Assembly: GCA_021234155.1 (NCBI GenBank)
Contig: JAJEKV010000048.1
Coordinates: forward strand, 2,466,841 to 2,530,840
Direction of reading: 5' to 3'
From: Isoetes taiwanensis
Taxonomy: Eukaryota > Streptophyta > Lycopodiopsida > Isoetales > Isoetaceae
Length of the DNA: 64,000 nt
Position 1 is the stretch's first letter; every line of letters starts with the position of its first letter. This document shows positions 11,054 through 20,653 of this stretch, piece after piece. The notes beneath the pieces are model-generated. The model did no database searches. It was not told where the DNA came from and worked only from the letters and a program-made list of their open reading frames with translations. The position numbers and the translations under genes were made by a program.

Positions 11054-11880
11054 TTATATATCAGATAGGTATTTTTCTTGGTGGATGAAGAGTGAATCAT
11101 GGTCTTGATTATATAGAATAGAGTCTGCAGTGCTCATTTGAAATTGCAAACTTAAAAGAGTATTGTAAATTTTGAGATACCAGGTCCTTGAAGCTTGTCT
11201 CAATCCATACAACGCCTTGTGGAGTCTACAAACGAGCCCTTCCCCTTGCTCAAATCCTTCAGGCTGCTCGATGTATACTTCCTCTTGCAATTCTCCATGA
11301 AGAAATGCATTAGTAATATCAAAATAAAATTTTTGAAGACAAGCATGAGCTAACAGTGTTCGAATGGAAGTCATATTGATTACTGGGGCAAAAGTTCGAT
11401 CAAAAATTCACTCCAGGTATCTGCCTGAACCCTCGAGCTACCAAGCATGCTTTATGTTCCCATCACACTTATATTTAATATTATAGACACATCTGGATCC
11501 GACTACTGTTTTGTCTGCAGGTCTAGGAACAAGAGTCCATGTTTCTACCTATGCTATGGTGGAATTTCTTACAAGTTCTACAGTCAAAAAGCAATTTATC
11601 TGTGTACATTAATAAGAAATTTAGGCTAGAGCTACTCCACTCCAGGTATTTGAGTCAAGCCTCGAGTTACCAAGCGTGTTTTAAACCTGTCAATGATCCC
11701 ATCACACTTATATTTGATATTATAGGCCCATTTGGATCCAACTATCGTTCTGTTTACAGATCTGGGAACAAGAGTCCATGTTTCTGCCTATGCTATGGTG
11801 GAATTTCTTACGAGTTCTAAAGTCAAAAGGCATTTATCTGTGTACATTAATAAGAAATTTAGGCTAGAAGTTTGTAATAA
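11054..11880 (-). pseudogene. Ty1/copia reverse transcriptase fragment
   Basis: On the minus strand 11374-11054 encodes the start of a copia RT: the segment around FDITNAFLHGELQEEVYIEQ, followed by the conserved LHKALYGLRQASRTWY motif. Just upstream (11375-11411) the frame contains FAPVINMTSIRTLLA. Further upstream the 5' RT part (WTLVPRP…VVGSR…Y-x-IKYKCDG) appears twice, at 11411-11630 and 11640-11872, each copy containing stops. The catalytic YVDD region and RNase H are missing, as are integrase and protease. It is a truncated relic in the opposite orientation to the copia element at 12785. Function of the parent: retrotransposon replication; this copy is dead. Confidence 0.85.
11411..11872. 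repeat. 229-bp tandem duplication within the copia relic
   Basis: ctccaggtat at 11411 recurs at 11640, and similarity continues through gggaacaagagtccatgttt-like and attaataagaaatttaggct to the end of each unit, at roughly 85-90% identity by eye. The second unit has an extra acctgtcaatgatcc-type stretch near 11685 that the first lacks. Confidence 0.8.
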
Positions 11881-11889
11881 GCACATTAA

Positions 11890-12407
11890 TCACTTTGCTA
11901 AACTATAGAAAGTTATCAAAGATAAGCAATGGCAAAGAGAGGTATTGCAATAAGCTTCAAATGCAAACTTTGCAGTGAAACCAACAAAGTTGTTCCAGTC
12001 TAAAAGGCAGGAGATCTCCATTGCCCAGCCAACTATTGCACGATCATAGTCAGCTCGATGTTTGCAAAACTGTTGGCTGGCATTTTGGAGCAGCGATTGA
12101 AGACATGGGCAGAGGAAACAAAGATCCATGTCCTCAGACAGGCAGAGTTCAGGCTCCGAGTCTCCATCATTGATCATATTTTTATCTTTGGGTCTTGATC
12201 GAAGAGACCAGACATGTATTGATGCTGCTTTGTCGACTTTGCAAAGGCTTTTGGCACAGTATCTAAGAAGAAGCAATTGGAGAGATTGATGCAGTTAGAA
12301 ATCCCTTTGAAGTTGTAGAATATTGTATACCAGCTATACGAAACATGGTCAGCTCGAACGCCACCTTCAGGCCAACTTGTAAACAGTACCTCATCAAGGA
12401 TGCCCAC
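11890..12407 (-). pseudogene. Unidentified minus-strand coding remnant
   Basis: Two overlapping frames, 12407-12174 and 12276-11890, read as one polypeptide of about 170 residues with a frame change near 12180. It is rich in Cys, Ser and aromatic residues (for example LCLSEDMDLCFLCPCLQSLL). The composition is protein-like and unlike the flanking retroelements, so it may be a captured host exon. I do not recognise a domain. Stop at 11890. It lies between the copia relic and the 5' part of the LINE. Low certainty that it was ever expressed from here. Confidence 0.3.
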
Positions 12408-12784
12408 GTTTTTTTCCAGTGATGTTTAATTTGTATATTAATCAGCTAGAGGATTGGCTTATTCAACATGGGAGTGGAGGTACTACCTTTTGTTGCCTTC
12501 ATGCCGCCGAGGTGATGTACATAAAGTAGCTAATATGTTTGGACGTGACTATAATGTCTTGGTGTCTGTTGCTAATGCATCTAAGGCTGGTGTTCTTATT
12601 GTATAGAAATCCTCTGTGGATGTCACTTTTAAACAGACAGGTTTGGACAGTGGATAATAATCAAGTAGAAGGATAAGGGCCAAGAATGGGGTTTGATAAA
12701 TATCTATGCCCATAATAGATCTTGCCAGCGTGGTGCTTTGTGGGCAACTATGAGGCGTAAAATTCTTCATCTTGAGCAGAATGT

Positions 12785-13111
12785 TGTTGGAATATAAATA
12801 TGCTGACTAAGCATAATGTGCTGAAATAGCAGTGGTTCATCACTTAGCACACAAAAAATTGAGAAGGTGCTTGTAATGTGCGAAGACTTTGTCAAAGACC
12901 GAGCAAATCCACCCTAAATCGGTCGTAATTAGTGGATCTGGTTAAACAAAGAGACTACTATTCTTAGTCTCACCGGGGCGTTATGTACTATGTAATGCTT
13001 TCGTAGAGATTGTATTTCCTATTTCTTTTCAATAGAGTTATTCTTGTTCTTCTATTCTATCTCTTGAGTCGATCTTGCGGAGTTTGTGCTGGTTTTGCAC
13101 TAGTTCTATCA
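12785..13111 (+). repeat. 5' LTR of the copia element
   Basis: 327 bp, beginning tgttggaatat and ending tagttctatca. It is preceded by AATGT. The final 12 bp recur at 14610-14621. Confidence 0.88.
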
Positions 13112-13120
13112 TGGTATCAG
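13112..13120 (+). other. Primer-binding site (initiator Met-tRNA type), duplicated at 13133-13141
   Basis: tggtatcag directly abuts the LTR end, matching the TGGTATCAGAGC primer site usual in plant copia elements. A 21-bp near-duplication repeats ctatca-tggtatcag at 13127-13141. Confidence 0.88.
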
Positions 13121-13459
13121 ATTTTGCTATCATGGTATCAGACGCTTTCTTGAGGGAAGAATAGAGCAAGTTATTGGAGAAGCATCCAAATTGGATTGGC
13201 CATTGTTTCCAGAGTTCTTTGGTGAGATTTGGTGGTGGAAAATCTCATTTGCAAGATTGGAGAAGATTCTTGCTTTTGGCCCGAGGAAGTGTTTTGGGAG
13301 AGAGACTCCTTTTTTCCAGCAAGAAGTTCGTGTGAGATTCGAGTTTTCCAAGACCTTCTTGGCGACAAAATTCAAGATTCAACTTTTCCGGGTGGGTGCT
13401 TTGTTTGGTGGTGAATTTGTTTTCTCAACCATCTTTTGGTCACAAAGCGTGATAAATTC

Positions 13460-14478
13460 ATGGATCCATTCAAGTTCTCACAGAATGCAAAGCTCACTAA
13501 TAATAATTACCATACTTGGAAGAAGTTCATGGCGAATTATTTGATATTTAGTGACATGGGAGCGGTGTTTGATGAAGACTTTATCAGCACCAAGTCGCTA
13601 TGGATCTTGGCAGGTAAACCGTAAAGCTTGTGCTCTTTGTCAAAATGTTGGTCAAGAGATAATTGGTCGAAATCAACTATTTTATCGAAGTTTAAGGAGA
13701 TGTGGTCTCATTTGGAGAAGTCTCTTGATAGCAAGGGTATGGCTACTCAAATGCTGATCCGAACAAAATGAGACATGCCCAACTAGGTGATTTCAAATCT
13801 GTCACATCATACCTTACTCGGGGATGAAGCAATGGCTTTGGATTACATGGTCACGGTGGGATGTCATCTCAAAAATAGCTGATTCAAGATATCTTGGTTG
13901 GTCTTCCTCCTTCGTATGATATTATCTCTTCGAAGATCAGGTACAAGGAGAAGATTGATATAGCCAAAGTAACCATTCTATCGCAACAAGAGGAGTTGGT
14001 GCGTACAAAGGGATGGGAGAGTGGATCATGCTAATTTTGTGTCTACTTCTACCGACACTAAGAAGAAGTTTGCTGATAGCAAAGACTCTAAAAAATCAGA
14101 AATCCAAGGTAAGAAGTCTGATGGTAAGAAATCCAAGGAGTTCAAGTGCTGGAATTGTGGTGAAAAGGGTCACTATAGTTCGAATTGTAAGAAGAAGAAG
14201 AAAAGCTCAAAGGATAGTGACACGAGAAGCACGTGAGCTCAACTCTAAGGGGAGAGACAAGTCTTTGTTATGGTGCCATTTTGATGCTTGAATATCCGAA
14301 TCTTGCAGCAAAGGGCCAAACCTCACGTAAGGACTGGATTTTGGACTCAGGAGCCACGGTTCATCTTACTAGAGATTTAGATGTATTTTCTGAACTTGAA
14401 CCTCGATCTGGAGGTGATGTGAAGATGGGTGATGTATATTCTCTTCCTATCACAGGAAATGGAATTGTAGCTTTTTAA
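13460..14478 (+). pseudogene. Copia gag and protease start
   Basis: The ATG at 13460 opens MDPFKFSQNAKLTNNNYHTW, the usual copia gag beginning. The frame changes near 13620, 13770 and 13990, but gag can be followed to a CCHC zinc knuckle (CWNCGEKGHYSSNC, 14147-14188), then a lysine/serine-rich tail. The protease region follows in another frame (14233-14478) with the DSGATVHLT active-site motif and FSELEP, ending at a stop at 14476-14478. The capsid protein packages element RNA and the protease matures the polyprotein; neither can be made intact here. The text ends abruptly at 14609, where the LTR stub begins. Confidence 0.85.
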
Positions 14479-14609
14479 TTGCATGGACGTGACGTAGTTA
14501 GTAAGGTGAGGAATGTCATGTTTGCTCCCGGATTACAATCTAATATCATGTCTGCTGCTGAATTTGATAAAGCAGCCATCACATTGTTCTCGAAAATGGC
14601 AAAGCCTAT

Positions 14610-14621
14610 CTAGTTCTATCA
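14610..14621 (+). repeat. 12-bp stub of the 3' LTR
   Basis: ctagttctatca is identical to the last 12 bp of the 5' LTR (13100-13111) and is followed by the AATGT target duplication. Confidence 0.85.
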
Positions 14622-16855
14622 AATGTTGCGTGGTTGCTGATTGGAGATTTTTTTGATAAGTTCAAAGTTGGCTATAATCAAGTTTGGTCTCGAGCCTTCT
14701 CACCTCGTAGGGGAATCTCTGGGATTGCCGCAGCATTGTCTACAGTGAAGTCATTTGCAAAAGAATGGGGGAGAGTAAGAGCTACTGAAGCTAGAGGACT
14801 CTTGACTGCATTGTACCAGGAATTAGAACACTCCGTGCTTGTGGGCCTACTAGTGGAGTTAGAGAAAAGGAGTTACTATTTTAGATCAAGCCTATAGAAA
14901 CTGTAAAAGCTACTAAAGCCAAGGTGAAGGCAGGATTACAATGGTTCAAGGATGGAGATAGATGTACCCAGTTCCTTTTTGCTGCTGCAAGAAGAAGGAA
15001 ACTTGCCACTTCTATACATTCTTTGTTGTTGCCAAATGGCTCTTTTATCTCTAATCCTGTGCATCTTAAGACGTATCTACATCAGCACTTTTCATCATTC
15101 TTTGCACGACGTCCATTGCCCTTTCAAAGGAACATGCAATTGGTTGTATTGACTAAGATGCATCGCATTATTTCTGAAGATCAGAGGTTGCTTCTTGAGT
15201 CCAATATTGTGAAGGAGGATATAAAGGGAGTTATGGCTCTGCTTGAAGAGGACAAATGCCCTGGTCTGGATGGCTTCCTATTAAATTCTTTCAGAAGTGC
15301 TACGACTTTGCGACTAGTTGGAGGATGATGTATATGATGCCTTCTGTGAGTTTCAGAGATTTAGGTGCTTTGATAAGATTTTGAACACGATTTGCATTTC
15401 CCTCATTCCAAAGAGCAAGGAACCCAAGACTATTTCTGACTGGCAACCAATTATATTGCTTTCCCCTGTGTAAAAGATCTTTGCTAAGACATTGGCAGAA
15501 AAAGTTCGAGATGTTTAGGCTGACTCTATCTCATCAACACAATCTGGCTTTCTCAACGTGGTTGCTGCATACGAGGGAATATATTGGACCCAGTTACAGG
15601 ATCATAGATCGGTGTTTCTTAAGCTTGATTTTGATAAAGCTTACGATAGTGTCGATTGGGGTCTTGGAGAAGTGTGTTCGTGCTCTTGGGTTCTTGGGAA
15701 ATGTCATGAAGCTTCATACGTCAGCAAGATCTACTGTACCTTTTCAGGGTGAGCCATCTGATATTTTTGTAGTGGGTAGAGGAATTTGGCAAGGTTGTCC
15801 CTTAGCACCCTTGCTCTTCACAATTGTGGCAGAGGCATTATTCCAGCTTTTCTCGGTGGCTATCCAGGATGGCATTATTCAAGGTCTGCTAATGGACAAT
15901 GGTTCTCAAAAGGTATGTAATCAATATGCTGATGACATTTTTTTGTTCCTAATTGCTAAGGCTGAAAATTTTCATAATGCTAAGCTATTGTTAGACACTT
16001 TATCCTTAGCATCAGGAGTTCTTGTGGGTCGAAAAAAGTGTATTGCTTTGTGGATATTGGACAGTCCCATCCTTCCCTATATTCTGGACTATCCATGGAA
16101 GACTCTTCTGCATGGCAATACCATGAAGTTGCTTTAGATATCCTTGTCGAATTCACATCCCCGCTTTCACCGCTTGAATGAAATTATGACAGTGTTGCAA
16201 AAATACTTATTTTGGTGGAATACAGCTAAACTATCCATGCACAGAAAAATTACTGTGGCTAAATATATTCTTAATAATACTCATGTCTACACGACATCTG
16301 CTCCTATTAGCTCCTCAACAGTAAGATGGAGGAGAGATGCGGTCGCCGTGAATTTTATTTGGGGTGAAAATGAGGTAGGAGTCGTGGGTCAAGGTAGCTT
16401 GGGCGGGCGTGCCTTAAACCTAAGGTAACCGATGGTGTTTTGAATGCTAAATTTTCACCTCCAAAGTAAGTTGATGATATCGAAATTTATTTGGAGGGAT
16501 TCTCATTGGTAAGGATGATTCTCCTCGCCTAAGGATGCCGATGCAAATAATTCAAAGATTATCTTCCATTTCATAAGACCACCATTAAGCCTCTCCTTCC
16601 TTGGGCTTTGTTTTATCATACACATCCGTACACTTCTCCCTTTCTAAAGGGGTTGCTTGTTGCTTGGGACACCGGTCACGATCTCTTTTTCGATCAATCC
16701 CGAGGCATGTCTTCACCGCTAATTCATTTTGGTGGATTCTTTTGCAGGACACTCCTAAGAATGTGCCTCTAAGTGGTGTTGTTCATCCAAAGACACAACG
16801 ACGATGGATAGCAGCTGGTATAAGCATTATTGCACCTTGGTATGAGTCTAGTCAT
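14622..16855 (+). pseudogene. LINE reverse transcriptase domain, first copy
   Basis: RT motifs appear in order: CPGLDGF (about 15260), the DWQPI-x-LLSPV segment, QSGFLN, LKLDFDKAYDSVDW (about 15620), GIWQGCPLAPLLF (15782-15820), YADD (15925-15936) and KKCIALWI. The thumb follows up to the HRKITVAKYIL and NFIWGENE segments. Frameshifts and stops occur throughout, for example near 14896, 15330 and 15470. The YADD catalytic motif itself is intact. From 15590 onward it matches the second copy at 43284. It is cut at 16855 by the CACTA-like insertion. Parent role: target-primed reverse transcription. Confidence 0.9.
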
Positions 16856-19670
16856 CACACACACCCCAACATTTGGTCCACGGCTGAAAACAACAGTAAA
16901 AATAAAATACGAGTTGTTTTTTTGAAGATTTGAAAAAAACCTACACGTAGTTATATGGGGGTGTGGTTTTCCAAGGATATGCTGTAGTTTTTCTTAAGGA
17001 TATGTAGTTTTTTTTTAAAGAATGGGTGGTTTCTTAAGGAGGTGTAGTCTCTTATTTAAGGATGTGTTGTTTTCAAGCAGCGGATGGTTTTTGAAGGGAT
17101 GTTTTTTTTTTTAAGGTGTTGTTTTTTAAGGTAGTGTTTTTTTTTTTTTAGGTGTGGTTTTTGGTTTTCTAAGAACTGTATGACCAAGTTGTCTACATGC
17201 CATTACTGCCACAAAATGGCAGCATACAAGAGTTATATATGCTTGACACACTTCACTAGCATTTGACTTCAAACATGCTACCTAGGCTCCAACATGCAAG
17301 GTGGCTCCAACATGGCAACTAGGCTTCAATATGCCAAGGTGGCTCAAACATGCCACCTAGACTCCAACATGCCAAGGTGACTCAAACATGCCAAGGTGGC
17401 TCAAACATGACACCTAGGCTCCGACATGCCAAGGTGGCTCAAACATGCCAAGGTTGCTCCAACATGGCACCTTGGCTCTGACATGCCACGGTGGCTCAAA
17501 CATGCCACCTAGGCTCCAACATGCAAAGGTGACTCAAACATGCCATGCGAGCTCCAACATGCCACCTAAGCCCAAACATGCCAAGGTGGATCAAACATGC
17601 CATGCTGGATCCAACATGCCAAGGTGGCTCAAACATGCCACCTAGGCTCCAACATGCCACCTAGGCTCCAACATACCACCTAGGCTCCAACATGCCAAGG
17701 TGGCTCCAACATGCCACCTAGGCACAAACATGGCAAGGTAGCTGAAACATGCCACCTAGGCTTCAACGTATGCCACGTGGGCTCCAACATGCCACCTAGA
17801 CTCCAACATGCCACCTAGGGTTCCAACGCGCCAAGGTGGCTAAAACATGCCACCTAGGCTCCAACGTGCCACCTAGTTCCAACATGCCAAGATGGCTCAA
17901 ACATGCCAACTCGACTCCAACATGCCAAGATGAACGGCTCAGATGGCGATCCTGACACTTTCATGCTATTGGTTCTAACTACTTTCCCGCTTCTCTCGCT
18001 TTACTCATCGTGAAATCCGGCCGGTATTCTCAGGCGCCTCCCCGCCTCAGGCAATCAACCGGCTTATTCTCAGGCAAATCCGGCCTGCTCAGGCAAATCA
18101 AATCCGCTTTATTCGTGGTAAATCCGCCTGCCCGCGGTAAGCAAATAAAGGCTTTATTCAGGTAACCGGGCGCCTACTTTATGCTTTGTCGCCGCCATCA
18201 AGAATTGGAAGCTATTACTAACAAATCGAAGTTTTGCGCGGGGGAGGCATGGCGCCAAGATCTTTCTTGGTGCTTAGGTTTTTTTTTGGCTCATGTATTT
18301 TTAGGGCGCTAGGGTTTTTCAAATTATCCGCTTTGTAGATCAAGATGCCAAGATGCCGCTTATCGAGCAAGGCAACCGAGAGCTATGGAGGTTATTTCAC
18401 GATGGGGTAAGAACCCGAAACCATAAATCAGCAAATAAATTGGTTCTGCTTCCTATGCCGCCAAGATTGGCATCTTTGAAAACGAAAGAAGGAAGCTACA
18501 ATGTATACATGTCTTGTGTAAGACATTTTTCCATCTTCTCGGGGTTATTTATTCTATTCTTGCTCTTTGAAACTTCCCTTTTCTAATACTTGCTACAATT
18601 TCTCTCGATTATACGATGGAGATGGTCGCTGTGTTCTCTAGAGCGGCACTCTAGACCGTGCTCTATGGATTTGTTGGGTTTTCTCGGAGGTTATGCTCCG
18701 ATTCTAGTTTATCCGTGGGTATTCTTAAGAGTTTTGTCAGATCGATGTTTTAGTAGCATGCTTCAAGACATAACGGTGGATCATTCGATTATTCTTGCCT
18801 TCAATGTCTTATCCCCGATGTATGGCTAGTCGCTTTGAAAGGAAGCTTTCGTAACTATGAGGATGTGATGGTTTAAATGTATTGCCTTTGATATCACTTG
18901 TATCATCTCAAGCTTGATATGTTTAAACTCAATCGCTCGATACTCGGTGTACGAGATGTTGTTGGGTGTTCTTGACATGTGACAAAGATGCATTGTAATA
19001 TTAGATAACATTGAAAATACCTATTCGTGTTATTCAATGGTTTTATGGGCATGTATTTTATTGGTTATCCAATGGTTCAAGAATAATAGAACTTAGAAAT
19101 AAGCATTTAAATTAATGCTCATTAGATAATGCCAAAATTCATTTGTTTACTATTGCAATTTCTTTGCTCGTCACAAATGTAAAAATTGCAATTTTAACTT
19201 TTGATGTTTCTACAATAGAAAAAAAGACATGTGTATCAATATGAAAACAACATGTGGTTTCACTACAAACAATGAAAAACGACACGTGGACACTTGAAGG
19301 AAAAACTATGCTAAATTTTTACATACGCATTGTTTTTAGGTGAAGACCACATTTAAAAACTATACATTGTTTTTTATTTGGGGAAAACCATGCATAAATT
19401 TACACGTTGTTTTCTCTAAAACCACCCGGTAAAAAACCACGTAAAAGCACGCCGTTTTTAGCCTAAAACCACACATGAAAACTATGCGTTTTTGTGTGGA
19501 AAAATCCACGCGAAAAAAAAAACTACCGTTTTTGTGTGGAAAAACTACAAAAATAACTACCGTTGTTTCTAGCATTTTCGGAACAATAATATGGGTGGTC
19601 TTTGAGTGTTGTTTTATTGCAAAAACAACAGCAAAAAACTACGTATAGAGTAGATTTTGGGGTTATAGTG
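16856..19670. mobile_element. Non-autonomous CACTA (EnSpm)-like transposon, 2,815 bp
   Basis: The second copy of the duplication reads straight through gtcatctctttc, while this copy has 2,815 bp between CAT (16853-16855) and CAT (19671-19673): a 3-bp target duplication as in CACTA elements. The right end, read inward, is CACTATAACCCCAAAATCT. The left end is CACACACACCCCAACATTT, matching at 13 of 19 positions. Both ends carry dense short subterminal repeats: left 16920-17170 (aaggatgtgtagttttt-like, g/t-rich); right 19240-19660 (the aaaaactac / gtttttgtgtgg type). No transposase is visible, so it would need one in trans. Its interior holds a 19-bp minisatellite and a captured-looking stretch at 17940-18900. 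Confidence 0.82.
17271..17933. repeat. 19-bp minisatellite, about 35 units
   Basis: Units alternate irregularly between ccacctaggctccaacatg and ccaaggtggctcaaacatg. ccacctagg is close to the reverse complement of ccaaggtgg, so neighbouring units carry opposed half-sites. The array lies within the CACTA-like element and is absent from the second copy. Open frames across it are incidental. Confidence 0.9.
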
Positions 19671-20035
19671 CATCTCTTTCATGGGATCATTAGAATAAAA
19701 TTCTTGTTTTGCAGATGAGATAGAGTAGTTTGGACTCGTATTGCTGCATTGTTGCCACACGATTTTGGCCCACAAATTGAAGTAGCTGTATGGGATTGCC
19801 ATCAGGATATCAAGCCAGGGCGTTTTGTTTTTTCTGTGTATAAATTGCTTCTACATTCTAAAATCTTGCCTTCATATCTTCAGGTCCCTCAGCCACAATG
19901 GAAAAATGTTTGGACATGGGTGTGGGATAAGTTACTTCATCGCCAAGTGGTGGTTTTTTGGTGGTGGCAAGTGATCCATTTATGTTGTTATAATTTTGAT
20001 TGGTAAATAAAGCTTGTCGTCCTTAAAACAAAAAA

Positions 20036-20340
20036 TATGGCTTGTTCACCATATCGTCCAGCAGTTGCCTCATCTACGCTAATGATGCGGACCTCTTAAC
20101 GTGCATCCCGACTGACATGCAGCGACATTTGGATGCCTTGGCCTTGGAGCGGGTTCAGAAGGACTTTCTGGCTCTGGCACTTGGAGTCAAATTCATGGTC
20201 TTGTATTGCCTTTATAGCAGGCTGCAATAGACCATCAGTTCATATATTGTCATAAGGTGGTCCGTATGGGCAAGACTTGCCTCTCAAACCTCGCCTATAC
20301 TATGGCAAAGGGTTAGCAATGCAAACAACCCGCTGGACGG
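20036..20340 (+). pseudogene. Fragment of a second LINE family (YAND-x-DLL / QKDFLALALGVK), first copy
   Basis: The frame contains LIYANDADLLTCIPTDMQRHLDAL, resembling the RT motif-C region of another non-LTR element with YADD changed to YAND. It is joined directly to ERVQKDFLALALGVK, which resembles the C-terminal segment HMQKVFLAWALGVK seen on the minus strand at about 57950-58010. The part normally between these is deleted. It is followed by VWARLASQTSP-like sequence. Dead fragment. Confidence 0.5.
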
Positions 20341-20653
20341 GAAGGTGGTAATTGGCTCTCCGATAGGATGTGCATGAGCGGTAGAAAACGAGGAGGGTTA
20401 CAATCACCTGAGGCAGAGTGTAAATTTGATAGTGGTACCCCAAAATGCACGAAAGCACCAAGCACCTAAAGCACCTAACATTCGAGCAATCTTTAGTTAC
20501 TGGAAGAACTCGGGTTGCCTGCCTTCCCGCCCCAGCGCCCTTTTCTTCTTTTCTCAGATTTGATCCCTTTGTTTTGAGTCTCCCCGTTTCCTTACCTTTG
20601 CTACTTCAATTGGGCAATTCTCATCACATTGTTCTCCGATCCGTTGTTTGACA

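Larger units (their letters stand above)
12785..14621 (+). mobile_element. Internally deleted Ty1/copia element with target-site duplications
   Basis: A complete 5' LTR (12785-13111, TG…CA) is followed at once by a primer-binding site, then gag and the start of the protease region, and then directly by the last 12 bases of an LTR (ctagttctatca, 14610-14621). The element is flanked by identical 5-bp sequences AATGT at 12780-12784 and 14622-14626. Integrase, RT, RNase H and nearly all of the 3' LTR are absent. The target-site duplication shows these ends define the insertion, so the deletion either preceded integration or occurred afterwards between the protease region and the 3' LTR. Confidence 0.9.
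12520..20035 (+). mobile_element. L1-like LINE (ORF2), interrupted by two nested elements
   Basis: LINE ORF2 pieces lie at about 12520-12784 (endonuclease part), 14622-16855 (reverse transcriptase and thumb) and 19671-20035 (C-terminal part and A-rich end ccttaaaacaaaaaa). A copia element (12785-14621) and a CACTA-like element (16856-19670) are inserted in it. Removing the copia element and one AATGT copy rejoins the frame across a WLLIGDF motif, typical of L1 endonucleases. After that motif the usual following part of the domain is missing and the text resumes in the inter-domain region, so the LINE had an internal deletion before or besides the insertions. The 5' start is not visible. Confidence 0.85.

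Noticed and set aside
17445-17645. Repetitive open frame that could suggest a repeat protein, or a CRISPR-like array
   Set aside because: A 19-bp minisatellite without spacers, inside a transposon in plant DNA.
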